Shown here one piece after another: positions 36,937 through 45,281 of a stretch of 64,000 nucleotides of DNA (positions within the stretch are counted from its first letter, which is position 1; each line of letters begins with the position of its first letter). This DNA is from Levilactobacillus brevis ATCC 14869 = DSM 20054 (GTDB taxonomy: Bacteria > Bacillota > Bacilli > Lactobacillales > Lactobacillaceae): the NCBI RefSeq assembly GCF_001433855.1, contig NZ_AZCP01000001.1, positions 354,347 through 418,346 on the forward strand, given 5' to 3'. A program made the position numbers and the translations under genes. The notes beneath the pieces were generated by a model that worked only from the letters and a program-made list of their open reading frames with translations, was not told the DNA's origin and ran no database searches.

Positions 36937-37673
36937 TGTTGTCATTTATCTGGTTAATTTTTATTGGTATTATCGTTGGCACGTTTGTTATTGCGCTGGG
37001 CGGTGGCGGTGCTGCCATTTACCTGGGCATTCTCTCTTCCGCTTTTCATTTGGCACCAGCCACTGCGGCAGCCACTTCGCTTGTTACAGCTTTACCTTCA
37101 GTTATTATTGGAACTGTTGGCTATATTCGGCAAGGAAAAGTTAACTTTCACATTGGTAATCAAATGTTGCTGACAGCTATTCCGGCTGTCATTGTTGGGG
37201 CGTTCATTGCGCCTTTCATTCCAACACCTGTGTATCGTTGGGTAATTGCCATAATTTTAATGGTATTAGGAATTCAAATTTTCTTTAAGCGACAATCCTC
37301 ACAGACAAATCAAACCAATCACTTTGCTGCTGCCATGTACGGCATTGTCAGTGGATTAATGGTGGGAATTGCTGGCCTTAGCGGCGGTGGTCCTGTACTT
37401 GCTGGACTACTATTACTGGGATTAGACACCTTTCATGCAACCGCAACTTCAACCTATGTTTTAGTTAGTATGAGTTTAGTTGGAGCTGCCCTACACTTAT
37501 CTAACGGCCAAATAGATTGGGCCGCAGGACTTCCCTTGATTGTGGGAACTATTATCGGTGCACTACTCGCACCGTTGGTTGTTAAATTCTTATCACGAAA
37601 AGGTCATGGACGCTATCTGAATCGTATTGTCGCCTTGCTCTTAATTTTTATGGGCATCAAATCGTTATTTTAA
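36936..37673 (+). CDS. Sulfite exporter TauE/SafE family permease
   Basis: Seven to eight membrane helices. Family repeats GGGGAAIYLGILSSAFHLAP with ATAAATSLVTALPS, and GLSGGGPVLAGLLLLGLDTF with HATATSTYVL. 245 aa. TauE/SafE proteins are thought to export sulfite or organosulfonates, but many members have unknown substrates. Coupled to the PEBP gene and probably controlled by the divergent TetR regulator. Confidence 0.9.
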   Translation: MLSFIWLIFIGIIVGTFVIALGGGGAAIYLGILSSAFHLAPATAAATSLVTALPSVIIGTVGYIRQGKVNFHIGNQMLLTAIPAVIVGAFIAPFIPTPVYRWVIAIILMVLGIQIFFKRQSSQTNQTNHFAAAMYGIVSGLMVGIAGLSGGGPVLAGLLLLGLDTFHATATSTYVLVSMSLVGAALHLSNGQIDWAAGLPLIVGTIIGALLAPLVVKFLSRKGHGRYLNRIVALLLIFMGIKSLF

Positions 37674-37678
37674 CGCAA

Positions 37679-37725
37679 AGAAAAAGCACGGTTATTGGTC
37701 GGTGGACTTAATAGCCGTGCTCTTT
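37679..37725. terminator. Bidirectional terminator
   Basis: AAAAGCACGGTTATT pairs with AATAGCCGTGCTCTTT. Between convergent TauE and SDR genes. Confidence 0.82.
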
Positions 37726-37734
37726 AGATCTTCT

Positions 37735-38472
37735 TCAAACTTCTGGTTCGGCATGCGTAACGGTCATACCCCCATCAATAATAATATCTTGCCCATTAAC
37801 GTACGAGGCCTTATCAGATAGTAAAAACGCAACAACATTGGCAATTTCAGTTGCATTAGCAAACCGGCCTAAAGGCACGCGGTCTAGCATGTGTTTTAGC
37901 CGTTCTGGGGCAATGTTTTGCTCGTTAAATTGTGTCGAGTTCGTATAGCCGGGACTCACCGCATTAACCCGAATCCCTTGTTCGCCCAACTCTAAAGCTA
38001 GATTCTTCGTTAAGTAAGCAATTGCCGATTTTGTAGAAGAATACAAACTGGATGTTTTTAGTCCGCGATGATAGGTCCATGACGTATTAATGACAAGACT
38101 ACTACCAGCACTCATCAGCCGGGCTGCCGCCTGAAGCGCGAAGAAGGTGCCCTTATAATTTAAATCAACTTCACGATCAAAGTCCGCTTCGCTGATGTCA
38201 TTAAACGGCTTAAAGGTCCCTAACCCCGCATTAGCAAAGAACGCATCCAAGTGTCCCAAGTCCGCAGCAATTAGCGCCATAACCCGGTTAATTTCAGCGA
38301 CTTTACTCATATCACCAACATAGGTCTTTATTTGTGGGTAGGCACTGGCAAATGCCTGTGTCTTTTCTGGATAGCGACCAATAACGGCTACCTGCCACCC
38401 AGCCTGTACCAACGTCTCAGCCGTAGCTAATCCAATGCCCGAGGTACCACCAGTAATCAAAACTGTTTTCAT
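37735..38472 (-). CDS. Short-chain dehydrogenase/reductase (FabG-like SDR)
   Basis: Classical SDR: TGGTSGIGLATAETLVQAG, FANAGLGTFKPF, INTSWTYHRG, YSSTKSAIAYLTKNLALELG as YxxxK, then RVNAVSPGYTNS and the C-terminal NGQDIIIDGGMTV typical of FabG and glucose-dehydrogenase-like enzymes. 245 aa. GGAAGG lies upstream. A TetR gene lies 147 bases upstream on the same strand. Confidence 0.92.
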   Translation of the reverse strand: MKTVLITGGTSGIGLATAETLVQAGWQVAVIGRYPEKTQAFASAYPQIKTYVGDMSKVAEINRVMALIAADLGHLDAFFANAGLGTFKPFNDISEADFDREVDLNYKGTFFALQAAARLMSAGSSLVINTSWTYHRGLKTSSLYSSTKSAIAYLTKNLALELGEQGIRVNAVSPGYTNSTQFNEQNIAPERLKHMLDRVPLGRFANATEIANVVAFLLSDKASYVNGQDIIIDGGMTVTHAEPEV

Positions 38473-38619
38473 GAGAAAATGGTCCTTCCTTCGGTAAATA
38501 AATTATTAATACCATCAAAGAATACCACTTTCTCCACTGACAACAAGCAACTAGTCTTATTCATGAGTGGTATCTATACCCAGTTCTTCACTACAGCACC
38601 CATTCAAAACACATGATTC

Positions 38620-39138
38620 CTAACTGTCGACTGCCACAGATGCCTTTCCCGTTTGAAAAATACGATCTAGCGTCGGATAATCCGTAAAGATATTAAACGC
38701 CTGGGGAGTTCGCTGAATCCACATCATAATTGCGCGGACACGACCGATAAAAAAGCAGCGTTCCAGCTCCGTCATTTTTCGATTCCGCTCTATCTGTTTT
38801 TCGATAAAAAACTTAAAAAACTCTGTAACAAAAGATTCATCGGTAGTTTGGCGCTTAATTATTGCTTCAATACTTGAGGATTTAACCCGGGCAAATAATT
38901 CAAACGGGTGTTGGTCGATATGACTCGTATCAATTTGTTCTTGAATTAAAATATCCTCGAAGATATGTTGTAGCAAATCATATTTATCCAAAAAGTGAAC
39001 ATAGAATGTGGATCGATTAATCAAGGCGCTTTCAGCAATATCGTTGATTGTTACTTTATCAAAGGGAGTTGTCGTTAGTAGTTGTCTGAATGCTGTGACA
39101 ATGGCCCTATGTGTTCGTTTTGTTCTTAAATCTGGCAT
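38620..39138 (-). CDS. TetR/AcrR-family transcriptional regulator
   Basis: Helix-turn-helix FDKVTINDIAESALINRSTF, YVHFLDKYDLLQHIF. The C-terminal domain resembles DhaS-type TetR_C_8. 172 aa from the ATG at 39138, with GGGGG upstream. It is divergent from the quinone-oxidoreductase-like gene at 39280, whose promoter carries a palindrome at 39228-39243, so that gene is the likely target. Confidence 0.88.
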   Translation of the reverse strand: MPDLRTKRTHRAIVTAFRQLLTTTPFDKVTINDIAESALINRSTFYVHFLDKYDLLQHIFEDILIQEQIDTSHIDQHPFELFARVKSSSIEAIIKRQTTDESFVTEFFKFFIEKQIERNRKMTELERCFFIGRVRAIMMWIQRTPQAFNIFTDYPTLDRIFQTGKASVAVDS

Positions 39139-39218
39139 AATATCCCCCACATTTTTAGATAGTGTCTATTAACCCAACACCGTACTCCATTATAGCTTAA
39201 TTCACTAAGATTAGGTGG

Positions 39219-39243
39219 TATGATACGTTCATTGAGCAATGAA
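39219..39243 (+). promoter_or_regulatory. -10 element and palindromic operator before the oxidoreductase gene
   Basis: TATGAT (39219-39224) is followed at once by the perfect palindrome TTCATTG-AG-CAATGAA (39228-39243), a position suited to TetR repression. Confidence 0.6.
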
Positions 39244-39279
39244 TAACTGAGCTCAACGAACTTTCTGGAGGCATTAAAA

Positions 39280-40227
39280 ATGACAGAAAAACAAATGAAA
39301 ACCTTACGCTATCACGCTTATGGAGAACCTTTAGCCGTTTTAAACCTTGAAACCACTACTATTCCCGTCCCTCAAGCCAACCACATTCGAATTCAAGTTA
39401 AGGCATGCGCTTTGAATCCGGCCGACTGGGCTTGCTGTCACGGTTTCGTCCCTCATATTTTACCACGAGGGATTGGGACCGACGTTGCCGGAATTGTTAC
39501 CGGTGTTGGTCGCCAAGTGACCGATGTTCAGCCGGGGGATGCCGTCTTAGGTAACGTTAATTTTAATGATTATACCAGTGCTGGAGCGGCCGAAGAAGCT
39601 GTGCTGGATCATTGGGCCAAAATTCCGCAACCGCTCGACTTCACAGAAGCCGCCGCATTGCCAATGGCGGTAACGACCGCCTACGCGCACTTAAAAGCAC
39701 TCGACCTCCATGCAGGTCAAACACTGGTCGTTCATGGCGCCGGGTCAATGATTGGTTATGCGGCCGTCCAAATTGCTCGGTTAAACCACGTTAATGTCAT
39801 TGCAACGGCAGGTCAAACCTTTGCTAAGCAACTTGAAGCTTTTGGTGCCACGGTGACCTCTTACGGCCCCGGACGAGTTGAACGGGTGTTAGCCTTGGCT
39901 AATAACCAGGTGGACGCCGTTTTGGAGACTGCCTCAGCAAGTGGCGCATTGCCCGACCTAATTAAAATGGCGGGTAATCACCCAGACCACGTCATGACAA
40001 TCAGTGACCATGAAAATGCCAAAAAATATGGTGTTCGGTCAACATTTAGCGAAAACATCGCGTTCCCCTATGACGAGGTTTTGGCAAAGTACGCCCAGCT
40101 AGCGGCCGAAGGTAAATTTGAGATTCCCATTGCCCAAACATTTACGATCGACGATTGGCAAGCCGCCGTTACAGCTAGTTTGACCGGCCACGCGCACGGT
40201 AAGCTCGTTATATTATTTGCAGACTAA
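39280..40227 (+). CDS. Zinc-less NADP-dependent alcohol dehydrogenase / quinone oxidoreductase (MDR family)
   Basis: GroES-like N-terminal domain (KACALNPADWACCHGF, GIGTDVAGIVTGVG) and a Rossmann domain with LVVHGAGSMIGYAAVQIARL as cofactor loop. No catalytic zinc ligands are apparent, as in quinone oxidoreductases (QOR). 315 aa. GGAGG lies eight bases before the ATG. Such enzymes reduce quinones or reactive carbonyls with NADPH. Probably under the divergent TetR. Confidence 0.9.
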   Translation: MTEKQMKTLRYHAYGEPLAVLNLETTTIPVPQANHIRIQVKACALNPADWACCHGFVPHILPRGIGTDVAGIVTGVGRQVTDVQPGDAVLGNVNFNDYTSAGAAEEAVLDHWAKIPQPLDFTEAAALPMAVTTAYAHLKALDLHAGQTLVVHGAGSMIGYAAVQIARLNHVNVIATAGQTFAKQLEAFGATVTSYGPGRVERVLALANNQVDAVLETASASGALPDLIKMAGNHPDHVMTISDHENAKKYGVRSTFSENIAFPYDEVLAKYAQLAAEGKFEIPIAQTFTIDDWQAAVTASLTGHAHGKLVILFAD

Positions 40228-40275
40228 TTAAAAAATGTCCACGGATTTTATCTCGTGGACATTTTTTAATTAGTC
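40222..40275. terminator. Bidirectional terminator shared by two convergent oxidoreductase genes
   Basis: Perfect 22-bp arms at 40222-40243 and 40254-40275 with a 10-base loop and A/T tracts on both sides. The arms contain the last Asp codon and stop codon of both genes. Confidence 0.93.
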
Positions 40276-41214
40276 ATTAGTAACAATGACTTCTCCCATC
40301 TGAGAGTTTCCCATCACATAATCGTGAGCAGCGGCAATTTCCGTTAGTGGAAAAACCTTTGAAATGGGAATTTCAATATGATTGTGATTGATTAAATGAA
40401 AGAGCTCATCAATCATCGTTTGATCGACAAACCCCGAGTCGTAGTCGGTAATATAACGATTCTGTAATTCAAACGGCGAGAAGTCCTTCATCACCCAATC
40501 ACCTGCCAGTAGCCCAACGACACAAGCCGTCCCACCAACCTTTACGTGTGCGAGTGAATCATGAATCGTTGCCGTTCCCACCAGATCAACAATACCATCG
40601 TACATCGCATCCGTTTGCAATTGACCATCCTTGTCCAGTACAACATCGTCGGCACCTTGCGCCGTTAAGATTGCCGCACGTTCTGATTTTCGAGTAGTTG
40701 CAACAATCCTTAAACCACTAGCCTTAGCAAGCTTAATCATAGCCAAGCCCACAGCACTCGTTCCACCTCGAACTAGCATGGTTTGCCCTGGTTGCAAGCG
40801 TAGCGCTTTAATCGACCCCCAGGCTGTAACAAAGGTCTCTGGGTACTGTGCCAACGTCACCCAATCACCTGCAAAGTCAACGGTGTATAGCGTCTTATTA
40901 GGGACCAGAGCGTATTCCTGCTCGCTACCGTCAAATTCGCGGCCAAATCCGCCATTTAATGTAATCACGCGTTGTCCCTGCTTGAACCCCGAGCCAGCCG
41001 TTGTCTCATGAATCTCACCGACAGCCTCAACGCCGATGACTCGTGGGAACTTAACGGTTGGAGACCCACCTTCGCGTGTCAAGACTTCATACCGATGAAC
41101 GCCAAACGCATGAATCTTCATCACCGAGTGGGTTGCATCGGCGTGGGGAATTGGACGCTCAACTAGCTTTAAGACATCTGTATTACCGGGATGGTCAATC
41201 ACAACTGCTTTCAT
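40270..41214 (-). CDS. Zinc-binding-family alcohol dehydrogenase / NADPH:quinone reductase-like protein
   Basis: MDR superfamily: MKAVVIDHPGNTDVLKL, FPRVIGVEAVGEIHE, and cofactor loop MLVRGGTSAVGLAMIKLAKA with ATTRKSE. No zinc ligands seen. 314 aa from the ATG at 41214, with GGAGG upstream. Only distantly similar to the neighbouring MDR gene at 39280. It is divergent from a MerR regulator, and its promoter has the 19-base spacer typical of MerR control. Confidence 0.9.
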   Translation of the reverse strand: MKAVVIDHPGNTDVLKLVERPIPHADATHSVMKIHAFGVHRYEVLTREGGSPTVKFPRVIGVEAVGEIHETTAGSGFKQGQRVITLNGGFGREFDGSEQEYALVPNKTLYTVDFAGDWVTLAQYPETFVTAWGSIKALRLQPGQTMLVRGGTSAVGLAMIKLAKASGLRIVATTRKSERAAILTAQGADDVVLDKDGQLQTDAMYDGIVDLVGTATIHDSLAHVKVGGTACVVGLLAGDWVMKDFSPFELQNRYITDYDSGFVDQTMIDELFHLINHNHIEIPISKVFPLTEIAAAHDYVMGNSQMGEVIVTND

Positions 41215-41259
41215 AAATCGTTCCTCCTCGTTATCAATAACTGACTTCATTACTAAGAA

Positions 41260-41290
41260 AGTATAAACTGTAACGTAAGGGACACCTCAA
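41260..41290 (-). promoter_or_regulatory. MerR-type promoter with 19-base spacer
   Basis: Read on the - strand: -35 TTGAGG (41290-41285), 19 bases containing CTTACGTTACAG, then -10 TATACT (41265-41260). Stretched spacers of 19-20 bases over such a core are the hallmark of MerR-activated promoters. It drives the gene at 41214. Confidence 0.7.
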
Positions 41291-41306
41291 GGGGGAATTT
41301 GAAAAA

Positions 41307-42110
41307 ATGTTAACCATTCGTAAATTTGCCGAATTAGCAGGCACAACTCGCCGGACACTACTCTTCTATGATCAAGAAGATGTGTTTAAACCGGCTCACA
41401 TTGCTGATAATGGTTACCGGTATTACAGTTATGATCAATTGTATCAGTTAAAATTCATTCTACAATTACGGCACTTAGACTTACCGCTTGCAACGATTAA
41501 AGAACTGTTAGCGACAAACGATGCAACCCAACTAAATGAACAATTAAGGACTGTCCTCAGTCACATTCAAACTGAAATTGATAATCTAACGTTATTAAAA
41601 GATACCTTGGCGGAACGATTTCAACAACCCGAGTTCAACGAAAATAGCCACTTACTAGTACCCACAATTGTTGAACGTCCCGCAATGGCCTTTTGGTGTT
41701 CACCGAAGTCTGCCGGCTGTACGGATAGCGATATTAGCGCATTATACCAAGCCTTCTATCAAATTATTGGTCCACTGAAACTATTGGATAAGCATGAATC
41801 AGGCTTTCTCACCTCAGTCGCCAATAGTGATGCGCAGGCTTACCCCACAGCTAGCTTCCAAATTATTAAAGCCGTAAGCTTAGCTGACGTCACCACTATT
41901 CCTATCGTTCAGCGGCTGGCTGGGCAGTACATTGTTGCTACTGCCATGAACGATATGGGAAGCATTCTACATACCTTAGATAACATTCAGCACTACGTCA
42001 ATCAGCACCGGCTGACAATCGCTACACAGATGTGGCAATTGAACTTGAATGAACAGTTAACGAGTAAGGCCGGCTCTCAGTATATCTCGATTGAATACCA
42101 ATTGATTTAA
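41307..42110 (+). CDS. MerR-family transcriptional regulator
   Basis: N-terminal MerR winged helix: MLTIRKFAELAGTTRRTLLF, YDQEDVFKPAHIADNGYRYY, LPLATIKELLA. A dimerisation coiled coil follows (QTEIDNLTLLKDTLAERF), then a C-terminal effector-binding domain of about 150 residues. 267 aa. Divergent from an MDR oxidoreductase gene with a MerR-type promoter, its likely target. The inducer may be an electrophile or quinone, by analogy only. Confidence 0.92.
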   Translation: MLTIRKFAELAGTTRRTLLFYDQEDVFKPAHIADNGYRYYSYDQLYQLKFILQLRHLDLPLATIKELLATNDATQLNEQLRTVLSHIQTEIDNLTLLKDTLAERFQQPEFNENSHLLVPTIVERPAMAFWCSPKSAGCTDSDISALYQAFYQIIGPLKLLDKHESGFLTSVANSDAQAYPTASFQIIKAVSLADVTTIPIVQRLAGQYIVATAMNDMGSILHTLDNIQHYVNQHRLTIATQMWQLNLNEQLTSKAGSQYISIEYQLI

Positions 42111-42128
42111 CGGTACTACTGGTAGTCT

Positions 42129-42779
42129 TTAAACCGTTGCCTCGTTTTCCTCATTTAACTGGTCACAATTAATAATTAACTGGCAGACTTCCTTGTCTGG
42201 TGTGAGCTTCATCGAATACTTGCGGCCATATTCAATCATGGTGTGATGCGCTTGATGCAACTCTTCTGGTGGCAAAACGCCGACAATTTTTTGCTCAACC
42301 TGCAGTGGTGAAGCATTCTGCGCCACAAAGTGTAAACGCTTGGAAATCGCCGAGACATGTGTATCCACCGCAAAAGTTGGTTGGTCAAAGACATCACTCA
42401 ACACGACATTGGCCGTTTTTCGGCCGGCACCCGGTAGCGCCATAATTCCCTTACGATCAGTGGGCACAACATCGGCCAACTCTTCATGAACAATGCGCGC
42501 CGTTTTAATGATATTACGGGCCTTGTTATGAAATAGACCGACGCTCTTAATGATGGCTTCCACATCCGTGACGTTTGCCACCATTAAATCTTGGGGGTCT
42601 GGATATTTCTCAAACAAAATGGGTGTCACTTTGTTGACGGAAACATCTGTGGCCTGTGCGCTGAGAATTACCGAAATGAGATACTGAAAGGGTGTCCGTG
42701 AATCCAGTGAGGGACCAACTGGTCCAATCTCGTCTTCCATCTGGTGAATCGCCCATACAATTTGATCATCTTTTAACAT
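42129..42779 (-). CDS. nth: Endonuclease III (Nth), incomplete iron-sulfur motif
   Basis: Base-excision repair glycosylase/AP lyase for oxidised pyrimidines. The helix-hairpin-helix LPGAGRKTANVVL holds the catalytic Lys, and FAVDTHVSAISKRL the catalytic Asp. The [4Fe-4S] site of standard Nth is C-x6-C-x2-C-x5-C. Aligning the C-terminus (GRKYSMKLTPDKEVCQLIIN, C), the first Cys is Ser and the second is Lys, while the last two remain. 216 aa. The enzyme probably works without a cluster. Confidence 0.92.
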   Translation of the reverse strand: MLKDDQIVWAIHQMEDEIGPVGPSLDSRTPFQYLISVILSAQATDVSVNKVTPILFEKYPDPQDLMVANVTDVEAIIKSVGLFHNKARNIIKTARIVHEELADVVPTDRKGIMALPGAGRKTANVVLSDVFDQPTFAVDTHVSAISKRLHFVAQNASPLQVEQKIVGVLPPEELHQAHHTMIEYGRKYSMKLTPDKEVCQLIINCDQLNEENEATV

Positions 42780-42986
42780 TGACGGCTTCGCTTCTTTCCT
42801 ACTGATTTCTCTAAGTCAATTCTACCCGAAATTGGCGGAAAACCAACTGATTTAACCCCACCAGATACTTACGAAATGACTAAAGTGGCAAAGAAAGACT
42901 AAAACACGAGTCAAATTCACCCACTAAAACCAAATGTGCGTTAGGATGGGACTAATCTAAAATAGACTTCAGTTGGAGGCGATGAA

Positions 42987-43493
42987 ATGCGTTGGGAACC
43001 TTTACTCATTATCTTACTATTGGCTGGGTTAACCGGCCTATTCATCCTAGCGACTCATTACCGCAAGCACTGGCTGACATGGTTAGTTTGGGGCTACTTA
43101 ACGAGTCTGGGCGCCATTCTCTTTACCCCACTCGCTTTTACGGGCACAGCCGTTTACATTATCGGTCCTGGGTCTGGTCAAGTTAATCTCACCCATTTGG
43201 ACATGCTTAATCTTGGCTTCTTTGAGAACATTATAATGACAATTCCGTTGGGAATTCTGCTGAAATGGATCTGGCCTAAATTGTCACTTTGGCGCCTGCT
43301 TGAACTCGGCGGACTGGCGGGAACGTTCTTCGAAACAACGCAGTATATCCTGTCACAACATTGGCTGATTAACCGCAGTAGTGACATTAATGATGTTATT
43401 TCCAATACCCTGGGCGTTATCGTGGGTGGTATGGTCGTGGCCCTGTATTACCGTTTAACGGCACTTCACCACCGTAAGCCCCTTACAAATTAG
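42987..43493 (+). CDS. VanZ family membrane protein (copy 1)
   Basis: Four to five membrane helices. VanZ-like features: FENIIMTIPLGILLKWIWPK and SQHWLINRSSDINDVISNTL. VanZ proteins have been linked to teicoplanin resistance, but most genomic members have unknown roles. 168 aa. GGAGG lies before the ATG. It is a tandem paralogue of the gene at 43724, sharing MRWEPLL, ILFTP and the segment LSQHWLINRSSDINDV. Confidence 0.88.
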   Translation: MRWEPLLIILLLAGLTGLFILATHYRKHWLTWLVWGYLTSLGAILFTPLAFTGTAVYIIGPGSGQVNLTHLDMLNLGFFENIIMTIPLGILLKWIWPKLSLWRLLELGGLAGTFFETTQYILSQHWLINRSSDINDVISNTLGVIVGGMVVALYYRLTALHHRKPLTN

Positions 43494-43497
43494 AAGC

Positions 43498-43537
43498 GAG
43501 ACGTACGCAGACACTTACAGCGCGCGCCTCTTTTTTT
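43498..43537 (+). terminator. Terminator after VanZ copy 1
   Basis: GAGACGTACGC pairs with GCGCGCGCCTC (8 of 11), then TTTTTTT. Confidence 0.6.
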
Positions 43538-43723
43538 CGTCAATACGTTAAATCCGCCCAAAAATGTGATGATTCTTTGACCAGAGTCTTACATTTTCTC
43601 TAAAGGAACCAAGAAACCTTAAAACCATCGCGAGAAATCCCCGTTCGCCACCTTTCCGCGGTACGATGGTCACATGTTAACAAACGACGCCCATATGATT
43701 GCATCATTTTCGGAGGTGATTCG

Positions 43724-44233
43724 ATGCGCTGGGAACCTTTACTATTAATCGCTTTAACGGCCTGCTTAAGTGGCCTGCTCATTATCATGACGGGTAAAAA
43801 AATCCACTGGTTTGCACTCGTTATCTTGGGCTACTTCACCGGCCTTGCCACTATCTTATTTACGCCTATCTCCGTGTACGGAACCGCTCTATACGTGATG
43901 CCCCTAGGTGCCGGTCGCATTAACCTGACGCAACTGGATGTTTTCAACTTAGGTTTTCTAGAAAATATCATGCTAACCGTTCCAATTGGCCTCCTATTAA
44001 AATGGTTCTGGCCTAAGTTATCACTGCTGACGGTTGGTGGCCTAGGTCTCCTAGTCGGTAGTAGCATTGAAACGTTCCAATATGTCTTATCACAACATTG
44101 GCTGATTAACCGTAGCAGCGACATCAATGATGTTCTCGCCAATGCCGCCGGAATCATGATTGGCGGACTCATCGTGGCTCTCTATTATCGATTATCTACT
44201 AGCCGGCGTTCACGCGCTCGGGTGGTCGCTTAA
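43724..44233 (+). CDS. VanZ family membrane protein (copy 2)
   Basis: Same architecture as copy 1: LENIMLTVPIGLLLKWFWPK, then LSQHWLINRSSDINDVLANA. 169 aa. CGGAGG lies upstream of the ATG. The pair probably arose by tandem duplication, and each copy has its own terminator. The C-terminus ends in a basic tail (SRRSRARVVA). Confidence 0.88.
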   Translation: MRWEPLLLIALTACLSGLLIIMTGKKIHWFALVILGYFTGLATILFTPISVYGTALYVMPLGAGRINLTQLDVFNLGFLENIMLTVPIGLLLKWFWPKLSLLTVGGLGLLVGSSIETFQYVLSQHWLINRSSDINDVLANAAGIMIGGLIVALYYRLSTSRRSRARVVA

Positions 44234-44249
44234 ATCATATCGACCTCAG

Positions 44250-44285
44250 GCGATTGTTCTCAAACCAGCGGAACAATCGCTTTTT
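44250..44285 (+). terminator. Terminator after VanZ copy 2
   Basis: GCGATTGTTC pairs with GAACAATCGC, followed by TTTTT. Confidence 0.9.
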
Positions 44286-44288
44286 ATT

Positions 44289-44317
44289 TTGCCAGTCAGA
44301 CCACCTCGGTCTATACT
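44289..44317 (+). promoter_or_regulatory. Promoter of the 57-aa membrane protein gene
   Basis: TTGCCA (44289-44294), 17-base spacer, TATACT (44312-44317). Confidence 0.6.
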
Positions 44318-44340
44318 CACTGTAAATTTACACAAAGAAG

Positions 44341-44514
44341 ATGGGGCGAATGAATTGGCTATATGTAACTATCGGGATACTGCTTTTTATTGTGGCAATT
44401 TACTTCATTGACGGTGGCTGGGCCCAAAATCTTGGCAGTGTCTATAAAAATTACAAGGATTCCAAACTCCCCTTATCAGTATTCATCAGACTACTTCTAA
44501 AAAGGCACGAGTAA
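44341..44514 (+). CDS. Small single-pass membrane protein, 57 aa
   Basis: MGRMNWLYVTIGILLFIVAI begins with one clear membrane helix (to about residue 24), followed by a polar tail ending LLLKRHE. AAGAAG precedes the ATG at 44341, and a second ATG (44350) has GGGG upstream. It has its own promoter and sits between two terminators, which favours a real gene. Family unknown. Confidence 0.6.
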   Translation: MGRMNWLYVTIGILLFIVAIYFIDGGWAQNLGSVYKNYKDSKLPLSVFIRLLLKRHE

Positions 44515-44542
44515 TCCGAAAACGAACTTTGATATCGCACCA

Positions 44543-44576
44543 ACTAAAAAAGCTGGACATATTGTCCAGCTTTTAG
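44543..44576. terminator. Bidirectional terminator
   Basis: AAAAGCTGGACA pairs with TGTCCAGCTTTT, flanked by ACTA/TAGT. Between the small gene and gtrA. Confidence 0.9.
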
Positions 44577-45010
44577 TCGTCAACCGATGAGGCTGCCTTA
44601 CTTTTGTGAAAGACAAACCACTTGCTAAAGAAATAGTTAGCTAATACCACGACGATTTGGTCAACCAACTTGGTTAGCATTTCATTCTGTTGTAAGAGTG
44701 AGACCCCGATCCACATGATACCCATATCCATAATTAAGGTAACGCCACGCGCTGCAAAAAAGGCAACGGCTTCCTTAGCCAGCATCTTGATGGTGGTGAA
44801 ATGGGAATGAAAAACCCAGACCCGATTGGTTAAATACGCAAAGAGTACGGACAAGAACCACGCCCATACGTTCCCAACTTGATAGTTCCACCCCCATAAC
44901 GTGACGGTGACGTAGAAGACAACGAGATTGACCACCGTTGTCAGCCCCCCGAAAATAAGATACGCCAAAATATCTTTGTATTTTGCGTATAATTGGATTA
45001 TCTGGTGCAT
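44573..45010 (-). CDS. GtrA family membrane protein
   Basis: Four membrane helices in 145 aa: ILAYLIFGGLTTVVNLVVFY, VWAWFLSVLFAYLTNRVWVF, GVTLIMDMGIMWIGV, VVVLANYFFSKWFVFHK. GtrA-type proteins are thought to move undecaprenyl-linked sugars across the membrane for wall polymer or teichoic-acid decoration. No glycosyltransferase is adjacent here. The stop lies inside a terminator stem. Confidence 0.9.
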   Translation of the reverse strand: MHQIIQLYAKYKDILAYLIFGGLTTVVNLVVFYVTVTLWGWNYQVGNVWAWFLSVLFAYLTNRVWVFHSHFTTIKMLAKEAVAFFAARGVTLIMDMGIMWIGVSLLQQNEMLTKLVDQIVVVLANYFFSKWFVFHKSKAASSVDD

Positions 45011-45240
45011 GTTTATCCTCTCCCTGAGACTAGACTTATAGTTACGTTATAGCGAAATTAAGCAGGCAATGCAAGCAGCACCGCGTGTTTGATAGAAAAA
45101 GTTAAAGGTTATGCGCCTTCCCTAATTAACTAGACGTGGGACTTAGTTGCCAGTTTTGGTTGTGTTATGGCGAGGTGATTATTTTGTTTGTATAAGTTAA
45201 AGTAATTAATTTAATCTCCTCAATCTGTCGATACCCATTT

Positions 45241-45275
45241 AAAAACACCGTTCCGGTAAAAACCAAAACGGTGTC
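45241..45275 (-). terminator. Terminator of folT
   Basis: On the - strand ACACCGTTTTGG pairs with CCGGAACGGTGT, then TTTTT. Confidence 0.88.
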
Positions 45276-45281
45276 ACTAAG

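Noticed and set aside
40631-41011. 126-codon + frame
   Set aside because: Antisense to the MDR oxidoreductase gene; Ser/Pro-rich shadow composition.
44160-44411. 83-codon + frame across the VanZ terminator
   Set aside because: Crosses a strong terminator and a promoter; the frame of the 57-aa membrane protein is better supported.
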